In this document: piece by piece, positions 25,149 to 34,011 of the stretch | How the letters are laid out: every line of letters starts with the position of its first letter | Position numbering within the stretch: position 1 is the stretch's first letter | NCBI GenBank assembly: GCA_021775475.1 | Contig: JAJFHS010000039.1 | Coordinates: forward strand, 62,001-126,000 | Length of the DNA stretch: 64,000 bases | Reading direction: 5' to 3' | From: Hyphomicrobiales bacterium | GTDB taxonomy: Bacteria > Pseudomonadota > Alphaproteobacteria > Rhizobiales > JAJFHR01 | Made by a program: the position numbers and the translations under genes | Notes under the pieces: generated by a model | The model's database searches: none | Told to the model about the DNA's origin: nothing | The model's input: only the letters and a program-made list of their open reading frames with translations

Positions 25149-26177
25149 TTATATTGTCTGATCACTGCGAGCCCTGGATGGGCTAAAGCGTCGGATAAGC
25201 TCAATACGCCGCTGGGCGCCTGCCTTTTTCAACACACGCTTGACCTGGTTCTTGACGGTATAGGGGCTGACCTCTCGCGTTACTGCGATTTCCTTATCGG
25301 TCATTCCCAAAAGCAGCTTTTCCAATATGTCGGCTTCGGCAGGGGTCATAACTTCAAAAGTTGACTGAAAGTCAGTGTCGCTTTCAAATGCATGTTCATC
25401 TGCACTGTCAGGACGGAGCGTAGAAGCGACCGTCGCGGTCAGTGAATCAATCAGGCCGTTGCTGATATCATTTTTCATCTTGCCGATGACGAGACCTACA
25501 TTCTTGCCAGCATCACAGTTCGCAAAAAGATGAAAAACATGACATCCGTGTTGATCGGCAACGAGTAAATCCTGCGCCTGACAGTGGGGTTCGGCAACAA
25601 TGTCTTTTAGCGCCTCAATTTCTGAAGCACCCAAACCAATTGAATGGACCAGCTTAGCACCATCAGTCAGATCAAACCAGGCGACCACACCACAGTTGAA
25701 AGTCTGATGCAAATAGTCAGCAGTCCGTTGCATATAAATGTCTTCGTCCTCGGAGCTTTGCCGAATTCCGCGAAAAAAGCTCAGACTGACAGGAGAAGCT
25801 GAGGGCTGGATTGGCGTGCACTGGATGGCCAACAACGACAGCTGTGATCCAACATTGACCGGGCACCAGGTTGCTAAAACCGGCACAATACCGCCACCAT
25901 GTTGCTTCAGGTTCCAGATGCCGGATCTTGTTTCTGCAGGATAGTTGTCGATTGCCTCTATACAGCAGCCCGTTATGCTGGGCAGGATAAGAAGATCACA
26001 ACTCAACTTGTTATCATCAAGGGGCTTGCCGATGATATCCTCAAACGAGTGGCTTTTGAAAATAATCTGGCGGTCCCGACCGATAATAATAATCGGATCC
26101 AGAAGTTCGCTGAAAATGTCTGTCAGCAGATCTGAATTTGAAAATCCCGGGATTGGACTGCTTTCAAGCCTGTGCAT
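25149..26177 (-). CDS. PAS-like sensor with C-terminal LuxR-type DNA-binding domain
   Basis: 342 residues. The N-terminal about 20-75 region (LLDPIIIIGRDRQIIFKSHS) looks like a PAS fold. The C-terminal about 275-335 is a LuxR/FixJ helix-turn-helix (LTPAEADILEKLLLGMTDKE, IAVTREVSPYTVKNQVKRVL). The last portion is basic. There is no response-regulator receiver domain. It follows the molybdoenzyme gene on the same strand but is separated by a terminator hairpin at 26225-26259, so it is probably expressed on its own. It could regulate the arsenite-oxidase-type genes or the aquaporin; not shown by sequence. Confidence 0.8.
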   Translation of the reverse strand: MHRLESSPIPGFSNSDLLTDIFSELLDPIIIIGRDRQIIFKSHSFEDIIGKPLDDNKLSCDLLILPSITGCCIEAIDNYPAETRSGIWNLKQHGGGIVPVLATWCPVNVGSQLSLLAIQCTPIQPSASPVSLSFFRGIRQSSEDEDIYMQRTADYLHQTFNCGVVAWFDLTDGAKLVHSIGLGASEIEALKDIVAEPHCQAQDLLVADQHGCHVFHLFANCDAGKNVGLVIGKMKNDISNGLIDSLTATVASTLRPDSADEHAFESDTDFQSTFEVMTPAEADILEKLLLGMTDKEIAVTREVSPYTVKNQVKRVLKKAGAQRRIELIRRFSPSRARSDQTI

Positions 26178-26224
26178 TTCTCGGCCTTTCAGATTTTATG
26201 GCAACCCTGATTACAAAATAATAA

Positions 26225-26259
26225 TAGGCAGCACTGTCAATAAAGTACAGTACTGCCTA
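26225..26259 (-). terminator. Intrinsic terminator after the molybdoenzyme gene
   Basis: TAGGCAG-c-ACTGT (26225-26237) pairs with ACAGT-a-CTGCCTA (26247-26259): 12 pairs with one internal mismatch and a 9-base loop. On the minus strand the hairpin is followed by TTATTATTTTG. It follows the stop of the 26281-28596 gene. Confidence 0.75.
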
Positions 26260-26280
26260 ATTAGCCTTTGTCAGAAAGTA

Positions 26281-28596
26281 TCAGCTTTTTACCACCTCGA
26301 CCGCAACCATGGTGTCAAAGTCACCGTTGACCGGGCTGGCCGTTGCCCGGGTGAGAGTGTTAAACTCCTGCCCTGCTTTTGGGAACAGTGCTGGGATGCC
26401 AACCGAACCTGTGATGATGCCATCCGTTACCAGCGCCACAGCGTTGCATTCTCCCTGGCGCGAGCGAAGTTTCACTTTATCACCATTGGATATTCCCCGC
26501 GACGCTGCATCATCAGTGTGTATCCAGAGTTCGGCATCCTTGTGGCGGGCACTGACTTCGAGTTTATCCCAGTAGGTATAGCCGGTATTCCACAGCTCGT
26601 TGAGGCGAAAATCAAAGGCCATTAGTGGGAAATCGCCATTAACCTCTGCCCACTCGAAGCTGTTTTCGGCAAGTTTGCCGATTGTTTCCATTTCCTCGAC
26701 ATGGACTTTGTTATCATCCTTGAAAAAACGCTTGCCCATGGCGGCTTCCATTTCTTCTCCATAGAAACGATCGGGACCTTCCTTGCCATTAGCATAAGGC
26801 CAGCGGATACCGTTGGTGCCTTTTTCTTCCAGCAGTTCCCAGGTCACATCGCGAATATCTCCACTGGCTGCGCGAATTTCGTCCCAGACGTCCTTGTCGC
26901 TCTGCCAGCCAAAGCCGTCATAACCCATGGCCTTGGCCACTTCTGCCACAATTTGCCAGTCGGGGCGCGCTTCGCCTGGCGGGTCCATGAACTTCTGCTG
27001 CAGACGTACCCGACGGGTAACACTTGTCAGTACTGTGTTTGTTTCTCCCCAGGTCGCTGCCGGGAAGATCACATCGGCATCTTCGTTCATCGCGGTCTTG
27101 ATTCGATTCTGAACGATGAAAAATGTATCGCCAATCAGCTTCCTGTGTGTGTTCAGATCAGGGATTTGTTTGTAGACATTGTTGCCGAATGCCCAAAGCG
27201 CCTTGACCTTGCCATCGCGCAACCCTTTGAAAATGTCTGTATTACCACTGCGACTTGCAGGCTCCTTAGGCCAGGACCAGGTGCCCCCCGGATGGCCACC
27301 AGCGCGAGAAACACAGGCCCCAGGCTTGCCAACATTACCCAGAATTAACCCCATGACCGATACGGCATGCTGGTTCTCGAACGCCGCCATCTGGTGCATG
27401 ATGCCTTTTTCGTTCAACACCATTGTCTTGCCCCTGGCGGCAATCAAAAGGTCAACGGCTGCTTTCATCTTATCGACCGGCACACCGGTTGCCTTGGCTG
27501 CATTTGTCAGCGAGAACCGGTCCTGCATTGCAACATTGCGCATTTTGTCAAAACCGGTAACCCAGGTATTAACGAACTCCTTGTCCCAGGCTTCGCGGCG
27601 CAGAATTTCCTGAATAAGGGCTGTCGCCAGGATATAATCGGTCCCGGGGCGCAGCATCAGATGAACGCCGCCGTCGGCTTCGGCATCGCGTGCCATAGCA
27701 GTGCGGCGCGGATCGAATACGATCTGTTTGGCCCCGCTGTTGTTCTGTAAGAAGCGATTGTACCAGATTGTGCCGTTGTCACGAATATTGGTACCTGCGG
27801 TCACTAGAAGTTCGGTCTCCTCAAAATCCTCTTCGGTAAAAGAGCGCGTGCCCGACCCAAGCGCGTGTGACACACCTGAGCTTTCTTCGTCAAAGAACCA
27901 GCCATTACCGGCATGACTGGATGAACCTATGGCGGTGAACCATAATTTCAGCATGGCGTGGGTGGGCAGGGAAAACAACCAGTCGCCCCAGATCAACCCA
28001 AGTGCATCAGGCCCGTTTTCCGCCTTGATGCGTTTAAGATTATCAGCGGTAAAGGCAATGGCCTCGTCCCAGCTTACTTCCACCAGGGGTGTGCCTTTAC
28101 CGCCTTTGCGGATCATGGGTTGGGTCAGGCGGGTATCAGCCGACGGCAGGTTTTTGGAAAAAATCGTCTGGGCGTTGGTGCCGCCACGAACCGAGTGCCC
28201 ACCCAGATTAACCACACAGTTCTGGTCGGGCACGATGGCAACGTAGACTTCCTTGCCATTTTTTTCAGCCGGAGCAATCATCGTCGGTGATATCCATTCC
28301 TCCAGAGCTCCGGCATATTTACCGTCCGGGGTTTTGCCCGTGCCGCGCTCCCAGACGCTGACATTGTAGCCACACTGGGCCATGCAGTACTGGCACGTCG
28401 TTGTAAAGGTTTCCGCATTTTCAGGCGGAAGCTCCAGACAGACGTCTTCGCCGTTTGTTGCCGCGGAAGCCGGGGCTGCAATATTGATTGATCCGATCCC
28501 GCCAGCAATCCCGACGGTCAGAAACTCACGCCGATCGATGCCGCAGGTTTTGCGGTCTTTTTTTTGCGATGCCATTTTAATATCTTTCTTGTCCAT
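26281..28596 (-). CDS. Arsenite-oxidase-type molybdopterin oxidoreductase, large subunit (AioA/IdrA clade)
   Basis: 771 residues with a Tat signal (DRREFLTVGIAGG, residues 21-33). Cys68, Cys71 and Cys75 plus Ser135 (HSVRGG) reproduce the C-x2-C-x3-C...S arrangement that gives AioA its 3Fe-4S cluster. Residues Arg431 and His435 (SRAGGHPGG) match the Arg/His pair of the arsenite pocket, and His228 aligns with the first pocket His. The region after His228 (HAGNGWFFDEES) differs from typical AioA, and the protein is about 50-70 residues shorter. Some relatives reduce iodate (IdrA), but no idrP genes are nearby. With the Rieske subunit encoded upstream, arsenite oxidation in the periplasm is the leading guess; the substrate is uncertain. 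Confidence 0.78.
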   Translation of the reverse strand: MDKKDIKMASQKKDRKTCGIDRREFLTVGIAGGIGSINIAAPASAATNGEDVCLELPPENAETFTTTCQYCMAQCGYNVSVWERGTGKTPDGKYAGALEEWISPTMIAPAEKNGKEVYVAIVPDQNCVVNLGGHSVRGGTNAQTIFSKNLPSADTRLTQPMIRKGGKGTPLVEVSWDEAIAFTADNLKRIKAENGPDALGLIWGDWLFSLPTHAMLKLWFTAIGSSSHAGNGWFFDEESSGVSHALGSGTRSFTEEDFEETELLVTAGTNIRDNGTIWYNRFLQNNSGAKQIVFDPRRTAMARDAEADGGVHLMLRPGTDYILATALIQEILRREAWDKEFVNTWVTGFDKMRNVAMQDRFSLTNAAKATGVPVDKMKAAVDLLIAARGKTMVLNEKGIMHQMAAFENQHAVSVMGLILGNVGKPGACVSRAGGHPGGTWSWPKEPASRSGNTDIFKGLRDGKVKALWAFGNNVYKQIPDLNTHRKLIGDTFFIVQNRIKTAMNEDADVIFPAATWGETNTVLTSVTRRVRLQQKFMDPPGEARPDWQIVAEVAKAMGYDGFGWQSDKDVWDEIRAASGDIRDVTWELLEEKGTNGIRWPYANGKEGPDRFYGEEMEAAMGKRFFKDDNKVHVEEMETIGKLAENSFEWAEVNGDFPLMAFDFRLNELWNTGYTYWDKLEVSARHKDAELWIHTDDAASRGISNGDKVKLRSRQGECNAVALVTDGIITGSVGIPALFPKAGQEFNTLTRATASPVNGDFDTMVAVEVVKS

Positions 28597-28616
28597 GATT
28601 TATCTCTCCTGCGCAC

Positions 28617-29102
28617 TCAGCTATTGCTACAGGCGCGGCCATAGACCGGACCATTTTCAATGCCGGTGGCATAGACACTTCCCTGGCGGATTTCGAGTGT
28701 CACGCGCGGCAATCCGCGCTGGCTTGGCCCCTCGACAACCACCCCGCTATTGGAGGGATCAAAGATACTGCGGTGACAGGGGCAGATGAATAGCGCCTGA
28801 TCGCTGCTATAGTCGATCGGACAACCCCGGTGCTGGCACAATCCGCTGTAGGCCACCAGCGAACTGTTTGGTCCCAGTCCCCCTGGCACCGAACGCCCCA
28901 TATCCACCAGATAAGCCAGTGCATCATCGGGATAGTTAAAATCCACTGGCACGCCCGGCTTTACATCGGCAAGATTGGCAATCTTTACACCGCCATCACC
29001 GGAAGCCATAGCAGCTGTGGCCGAAACGGCCGTAGCCGCAACAGCCGTAGCTGCTGTAGCACCGCCAGCAAGAAATGCCCGGCGTGAATGTTGTTTAGTC
29101 AT
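28617..29102 (-). CDS. Rieske iron-sulfur small subunit of the arsenite-oxidase-type enzyme
   Basis: 161 residues from ATG 29102 (GGAGGG just upstream; the longer frame to 29135 is rejected). A Tat signal HSRRAFLAGGATAAT is followed by a Rieske domain: cluster ligands Cys89 and His91 (CQHRGC) and Cys107 and His110 (CPCH). Cys94 and Cys109 are also present, so the disulfide that stabilises bc1-type Rieske clusters can form; the Alcaligenes enzyme lacks it. Tat export of the small subunit is standard for AioB. The gene sits 20 bp upstream of the large subunit, the usual aioB-aioA order. Confidence 0.85.
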   Translation of the reverse strand: MTKQHSRRAFLAGGATAATAVAATAVSATAAMASGDGGVKIANLADVKPGVPVDFNYPDDALAYLVDMGRSVPGGLGPNSSLVAYSGLCQHRGCPIDYSSDQALFICPCHRSIFDPSNSGVVVEGPSQRGLPRVTLEIRQGSVYATGIENGPVYGRACSNS

Positions 29103-29390
29103 TTTTCCCTCCTTGAGAACCCGGATTTGAATCATTTCAGCGACAAAAAGCCCAGCTTTTCAGAGCCCCGGTTCATGAAAGGAATATATGGTAAGGCTAG
29201 CGGGCCGCCTGTAAATGGCTACCGGTGGGCCATATGGCTCAACGCATCGAATAGCCCAAAAGGGCTATGGCCCTCGTAAACATCTATAGCGAAACCGCTT
29301 TCTTGATAACCTGATGCACCTTCACGAATTCAGATTTACAGCTAAGTGTAATGCGATTTTGCCAATTGAAACAGCGGGCTGTGTGGTGTT

Positions 29391-30371
29391 TTATTTACCC
29401 GGTCGCCATTTTTGGATGCGGTTATTTCCATAGTCAGCGACGAAAACACTGCCATCCTCACCAATAGCAATGGCAATCGGATATGAAAACTGGCCCGGAC
29501 CACTGCCTTTGCTGCCAAAACTCGAAAGAAAAGTTCCATCGGCTGCAAATTTTTGTATGCGGTCATTGTAAAAATCAGCCACAAATACATTACCCGCCTT
29601 GTCAACGGCGACGCTGGTTACGGTGGCAAACCAGCCATTGAATGGACCATAAATGTTCATGGCCAACGGCCCACCCCACTTGAATGAAAAGTCACCTTTT
29701 GAATCAAACACCTGTATGCGGTCATTATAGCCATCAGCGACATAAAGCGCATTATTGGCACCTATGGCCACATCGGTGGGATAGCCGAATTGTCCCGACC
29801 AGATGCCTGATTTACCGGTTGTGCCCCACTGACGAATAAAGGAGCCATCGCTTTTGAGTTGCTCAATGCGGTGATTATAAAAATCAGCGACAAAAATTGA
29901 ACCGTCAGCACCAACGGCAACACCGCCGGGTGCATTAAACTCACCCGGACCTGAACCACTGGAACCAATGATGCGTTTTGATGTGCCGGCAAGATCAAAA
30001 ACCTGAATGCGATCGTTGAAATATTCCGGTACAAAAACCTCCTTGCCGGAAATGGCAAGGTTCATCGGTCGGCCCAGCTCGCCCGGCTTGTCACCACTCT
30101 TGCCAAAGCTGCGGATAAATTTGCCCTCAAAATCAAACACCTGAATGCGCCCGTTGCGGGCATCTGACACAAACATCTCATTGCCCGACAGCGCCAATCC
30201 GGTTGGGTCATTAAACTGTCCGACCTCAGTTCCTTGCGATCCCCACGCTGTGACAAATTGATAAGAGGGTTCTTTGGCAAACGGGATGAACGCCAATGCA
30301 GCAGCAGCAATGGCCACGACCAGAACACCGGCAATCCATGCTGTTGCCCTGAAAACAGTCTTACGTTTCAT
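29391..30371 (-). CDS. Exported NHL-repeat beta-propeller protein
   Basis: 326 residues. An N-terminal helix (VFRATAWIAGVLVVAIAAAA) works as signal or anchor. About six NHL blades follow, each marked by a form of GxFxxPxGVAV and by FVADFYNHRIEQ, YVADGYNDRIQVFD, FVADFYNDRIQKFA or FVADYGNNRIQKWR. Such propellers bind proteins or ligands and some are lyases. It is the last gene of the three-gene MerR-type operon (31592 to 29391), 10 bp after the barrel gene. No catalytic residues can be assigned. Confidence 0.85.
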   Translation of the reverse strand: MKRKTVFRATAWIAGVLVVAIAAAALAFIPFAKEPSYQFVTAWGSQGTEVGQFNDPTGLALSGNEMFVSDARNGRIQVFDFEGKFIRSFGKSGDKPGELGRPMNLAISGKEVFVPEYFNDRIQVFDLAGTSKRIIGSSGSGPGEFNAPGGVAVGADGSIFVADFYNHRIEQLKSDGSFIRQWGTTGKSGIWSGQFGYPTDVAIGANNALYVADGYNDRIQVFDSKGDFSFKWGGPLAMNIYGPFNGWFATVTSVAVDKAGNVFVADFYNDRIQKFAADGTFLSSFGSKGSGPGQFSYPIAIAIGEDGSVFVADYGNNRIQKWRPGK

Positions 30372-30381
30372 TTTTATGCCT

Positions 30382-31287
30382 TTAGAAATTTACTCGAAAA
30401 CCAGCACGCACCGTATAATTATCCTTCAGCGCGGTACCGTTGAGATCCTGAACCAGCGGAATTTGCACAATGGCTTCGGCAATCCAGCGCCGGGTGACAT
30501 ATTGCACTCCGGGTGATGCAAACAACTGAGTGCCGCCGGAATTTGCCAGCGTTACCCCATTGCTGCGATTTTTTTCCTGATAGAGAAAATTCCCTTCCAG
30601 CACACCGTATAGGAAACCTGAAGTCTCCCCTGTTAATTCGCTCGGCCATAGGCGGTATTGCAGGGAGGCATCAAGGCGTAATTCATCGCCAAAACGAAAC
30701 CCGTTGGCCTCGGTGTTGAGCTTGTAGCTGGCTTGGGCGTCAATCTGATAGTCTAGGGTTTGCAGGGTGGCGACCACACCGCCAAAGGGATCCCATGATC
30801 CTGAGCCAAGCTGTAAGGTTGCAGGTAAAGTGCCCAGACCATCGCTTACCCGGTTTTTGCCTGTTGGTAGCTCGATGCCAGCAAACGGTGCAATGCGGAA
30901 GGAGCGACCCGGTCCATTCTTGCTCAACACCGTATAACGGGCAAACAGACGGGCATCGCCAATGCCGCTGGCACTGCGTTTCACCCGCGTGCCCGGGACG
31001 GGGCTGACTTTAAGCGTCTTGTCGAGCACCGGCAACACTCCAAAGACTGCGATATCTCTGTTGATGCCGTACCCGAGCACCGAAACACTGCCCAGTACAG
31101 TAACATCGCGATTGGTGGGGCCGGGGTCCTTGTCAGCTTTTTTAGCGAAAAACTGCTGGCGGAACAAAAACTCACCTTCGGCTACCGGCAAGGCTGTATT
31201 GAAAGTCTGCGGGGCAGCCAGCACAGGTGCGCTAACGCCAAGCACACAAAGCCCGGCTAAGATCGCTTTGACTATTACCGGTTTCAT
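30382..31287 (-). CDS. Outer-membrane beta-barrel protein, MetA/phenol-degradation transporter type
   Basis: 301 residues with a signal peptide (LAGLCVLGVSAPVLAAPQTF). The remainder is alternating polar/hydrophobic strands rich in Gly, Tyr and Asn and ends in YTVRAGFRVNF, an outer-membrane C-terminal Phe signature. Segments such as GIGDARLFARYTVL and APFAGIELPTGKNR are typical of the Phenol_MetA_deg family of unspecified channels. The stop overlaps the NHL gene region by only 10 bp spacing, and its start overlaps the end of the HMA gene. It may let a metal complex or organic compound cross the outer membrane. Confidence 0.75.
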   Translation of the reverse strand: MKPVIVKAILAGLCVLGVSAPVLAAPQTFNTALPVAEGEFLFRQQFFAKKADKDPGPTNRDVTVLGSVSVLGYGINRDIAVFGVLPVLDKTLKVSPVPGTRVKRSASGIGDARLFARYTVLSKNGPGRSFRIAPFAGIELPTGKNRVSDGLGTLPATLQLGSGSWDPFGGVVATLQTLDYQIDAQASYKLNTEANGFRFGDELRLDASLQYRLWPSELTGETSGFLYGVLEGNFLYQEKNRSNGVTLANSGGTQLFASPGVQYVTRRWIAEAIVQIPLVQDLNGTALKDNYTVRAGFRVNF

Positions 31288-31592
31288 TTGATTTTCCTGA
31301 CAGAAAATCCGGCGCGGTCAACGGCTGCGCGCAGTTCTGATTCAGCAATTTTCTGATTGCCTTTGGTCTTCAGTGTCACCGTACCCGCCTTGATGCTGGT
31401 TTTAAGCGTTGCAACGCCAGGAAGTTTGCTTAGCTGTTTTTCAATGCCGTAGGAACAAAACGGACAGGCCAGACCATCGACCCAGATAGTGTAGACCTTG
31501 GCCATCGCCGAGGTGGCACCAAACGACAGGCTGGCCAATAATATGCCCGCCAGCAAAAGGCTACGCCTTGTGTTCGTTTTGGAATGTGTCAT
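31284..31592 (-). CDS. Periplasmic heavy-metal-associated (MerP-like) protein
   Basis: About 102 residues from ATG 31592; GTG 31640 lies inside the promoter element and lacks a ribosome-binding site. A signal peptide (SLLLAGILLASLSFGATSAM) is followed by one HMA domain with the metal motif GLACPFCSYGI (Cys43 and Cys46 replace the usual GMxCxxC). This is the fold of MerP and copper chaperones. It is the first gene of the operon preceded by a MerR-type promoter (31633-31663). It likely binds a soft metal ion in the periplasm; mercury versus copper cannot be settled from sequence. Confidence 0.8.
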   Translation of the reverse strand: MTHSKTNTRRSLLLAGILLASLSFGATSAMAKVYTIWVDGLACPFCSYGIEKQLSKLPGVATLKTSIKAGTVTLKTKGNQKIAESELRAAVDRAGFSVRKIK

Positions 31593-31632
31593 GTGCTTAA
31601 TTCCATTCTTCAGTTCATCTCCATTTTTTGCA

Positions 31633-31663
31633 TCCTGCACTCCGTACTATACTACGCAGTCAA
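31633..31663 (-). promoter_or_regulatory. MerR-type promoter ahead of the MerP-like gene
   Basis: On the minus strand, -35 TTGACT (31663-31658) is separated by 19 bp from a weak -10 GCAGGA (31638-31633). The long spacer carries the dyad TGCGTAG-TATA-GTACGGA, an imperfect copy of the mercury operator core TCCGTAC-N4-GTACGGA. A 19-bp spacer that holds the operator is the hallmark of MerR-family control. Confidence 0.65.
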
Positions 31664-31680
31664 GCGAAAATTAAACCACG

Positions 31681-33945
31681 TTAGCAAATTTCTCCCTTTG
31701 GCTTAGCCAATCGCCCGACAAAGGAATTGGCAAGCACTGTACTGACACTTGCGGCCATGGCAACCATCGCCCATGAGGGGTGTACCAGCCCGGTTGTGGC
31801 AAGAGGCACGCCGAGCCCGTTAAAAAAAAAGGCCAACCACAGGTTTTGCACTGTTTTGCGGTAGCTGGCGGCACCAATTTCGCGTGCGTCCATAACCGCA
31901 CTCATACGATTTCCAACAATGATGACATCGGAGCTTTCAATGGCAATGTCGGTGCCGGCACCGATGGCAATACCAACATCTGCCTGCATCAAAGCCGGTG
32001 CGTCATTGATGCCGTCGCCCACCATGGCGACCCGTCCGCCTTGCGCCTGAATTTCACGGACAATCTCTGCCTTGTCCTGCGGCAGGACTTGAGCACGCAC
32101 ATCTTCAATACCCACCTGACGGGCAACGGCTTGCGCTGTTCGTTTATTGTCACCCGTCACTAGTAGTGGAACAAGGCCTCCGGCTTTCATCGCAGCTACC
32201 GATTGGGCCGCATCAGGTTTGAGTGCATCTGAAATAGCGATGATTCCGGCAATAGTGCCTTCTATTGAAACGAGCACAGCGGTTTGAGCTTTTTCTTCAT
32301 GCTGCTTCAGTAATGCAACCGCACTTGATGTTTCGATATTATTGGCGTTCAAAAACCGGCGTGTACCAACCAGAATCTTTTGTCCATCCACCGTTGCCTC
32401 GACACCGGCACCGGTTTTGGATTGAAAATCCCTGGTTAGAGAAAATGTCAGGTTTGCATCTTCTGCGGCGCAAACAATGGCGCGGGCCAGAGGATGTTCC
32501 GAGGGCGCTTCGGTTGACGCCGCAATGCGTAGAATTTCGTTTCGGCTGATATCACCCAGTGTGTCTATTTCTGTAACACTGGGTTTTCCCTCGGTAATGG
32601 TTCCGGTCTTGTCGAGAACCACATGTGTAACATCTTTCAGAATTTGAAACGCCTCGCCGGAGCGAATTAGAATACCGCGCTCAGCCGCCATGCCACCACC
32701 CCGGATTAACGCAAGCGGAGTTGCCATGCCCAGAGCACAAGGATAGCCCATCACCAGAACTGTCACCGATGCGTAAATGGCGCGCACCCATTTGGGCTCA
32801 ACCGTCCAGCCATCGGGCGAAAACCCCCAAAACAACAGGCTTGCCAGAGCAATCAGAAGCACCACTGGCACATAATGTTTCAACACCCGGTCGACCAGCA
32901 CGATAATGCCGGGTTTCATCGCCTTGGCCTCTTCCACATGGCGGGCCACCTGAGCCAGGAAACTATCCTCGCCAATAGTTGTGACTTCCACCAGCAGGGT
33001 TCCTGTCTGGTTAATGGAACCACCAATGACTTCACCGCCATTGGTTTTTTCAACCGGTACAGGCTCCCCGGTTACCAGTGATTCATCAATGGTGCTCAAC
33101 CCCTCCAGTACAAACCCGTCGACCGGTACTTTTTCACCGGGGCGAATGCGCACATGATCGCCGGTCATCACAGCTTCAATGCCGATTTCTTCTTCAATAC
33201 CATCACGTACAACCCGTGCCGTAGGCGGTTGCATGTCGAGCAGCTTGCGAACACTTTGTGACGCTCTGGTGCGTACCAGTATGGAAATATAACCGGAAAG
33301 CAGGTGATAGGTGGTCAGGAAGACAACGACGGCAAAAAAGTCCAGCGATGGAAAGCCGGCAAAACCGTCCCAGTCCAGAAACGGCACCGGGGTGCCCAGT
33401 ATTCCACCAATATAGGCGCCGATGGCCCCAATGCTCAACAACACATGCTGATTGGTGATGCCGCGCCAGGCAGCACCCCAGGCCATACGAATAATACGCC
33501 GCCCATTATATGCGAACACAAATGTGGAAGCAGCCCAGGCTACCCAGATATACTCCTCGCGCAACTGCCACAGGCCTAACCACATTGCCGCCATTGCCAT
33601 TAACATGGCTATTGCAACAGTCGCTGAAATCATCAGGTCATTGCGTTCTTGTTGCGCTAACTGTTGTTGTTCTTCGAAGGCTTTAACCTTGTCGGGATCG
33701 CGGATTCTGAAACCCAATGCACGCAGGGTGTCGATTATTTTTGTTGGTGTCGTCTTGTCGGCCCGATATCGAACCAGAGCTTCTTCATGGGCGAGCGAGA
33801 CATGCACCTCATCGACGCCTTTTTCTTTAAACAGCGCTCCTTCGATGGAGTTGGCACAAAAAGAACAACTCATGCCGCCAATTTTCAGTTGCAGGGTCGT
33901 CGTATCCTGTTGCGCAGGCGCTGCTATGAAAGTTGCGGTTGACAT
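31681..33945 (-). CDS. P1B-type heavy-metal-transporting ATPase with altered YPC metal motif
   Basis: 754 residues. An N-terminal HMA domain has GGMSCSFC (Cys27, Cys30). About eight membrane helices are present, with the actuator TGEPVPVEKT, the phosphorylation site VVLDKTGTITEG (near residue 446) and the hinge MVGDGINDAPAL. The transmembrane metal motif, normally CPC in Cu and Zn/Cd pumps, is GYPCALGMATP (Tyr401-Pro-Cys403). The ion is exported to the periplasm at the cost of ATP. The gene is downstream of a small membrane gene behind a MerR-type promoter, together with a multicopper oxidase: copper or mercury detoxification is likely. The Tyr substitution may change specificity. Confidence 0.88.
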   Translation of the reverse strand: MSTATFIAAPAQQDTTTLQLKIGGMSCSFCANSIEGALFKEKGVDEVHVSLAHEEALVRYRADKTTPTKIIDTLRALGFRIRDPDKVKAFEEQQQLAQQERNDLMISATVAIAMLMAMAAMWLGLWQLREEYIWVAWAASTFVFAYNGRRIIRMAWGAAWRGITNQHVLLSIGAIGAYIGGILGTPVPFLDWDGFAGFPSLDFFAVVVFLTTYHLLSGYISILVRTRASQSVRKLLDMQPPTARVVRDGIEEEIGIEAVMTGDHVRIRPGEKVPVDGFVLEGLSTIDESLVTGEPVPVEKTNGGEVIGGSINQTGTLLVEVTTIGEDSFLAQVARHVEEAKAMKPGIIVLVDRVLKHYVPVVLLIALASLLFWGFSPDGWTVEPKWVRAIYASVTVLVMGYPCALGMATPLALIRGGGMAAERGILIRSGEAFQILKDVTHVVLDKTGTITEGKPSVTEIDTLGDISRNEILRIAASTEAPSEHPLARAIVCAAEDANLTFSLTRDFQSKTGAGVEATVDGQKILVGTRRFLNANNIETSSAVALLKQHEEKAQTAVLVSIEGTIAGIIAISDALKPDAAQSVAAMKAGGLVPLLVTGDNKRTAQAVARQVGIEDVRAQVLPQDKAEIVREIQAQGGRVAMVGDGINDAPALMQADVGIAIGAGTDIAIESSDVIIVGNRMSAVMDAREIGAASYRKTVQNLWLAFFFNGLGVPLATTGLVHPSWAMVAMAASVSTVLANSFVGRLAKPKGEIC

Positions 33946-34011
33946 TCAAACGCTTCCTTATTGAAGTCCGGCAAGGTAAATTTGAAAACCCGGTTGGTTT
34001 AATCAGAATAT

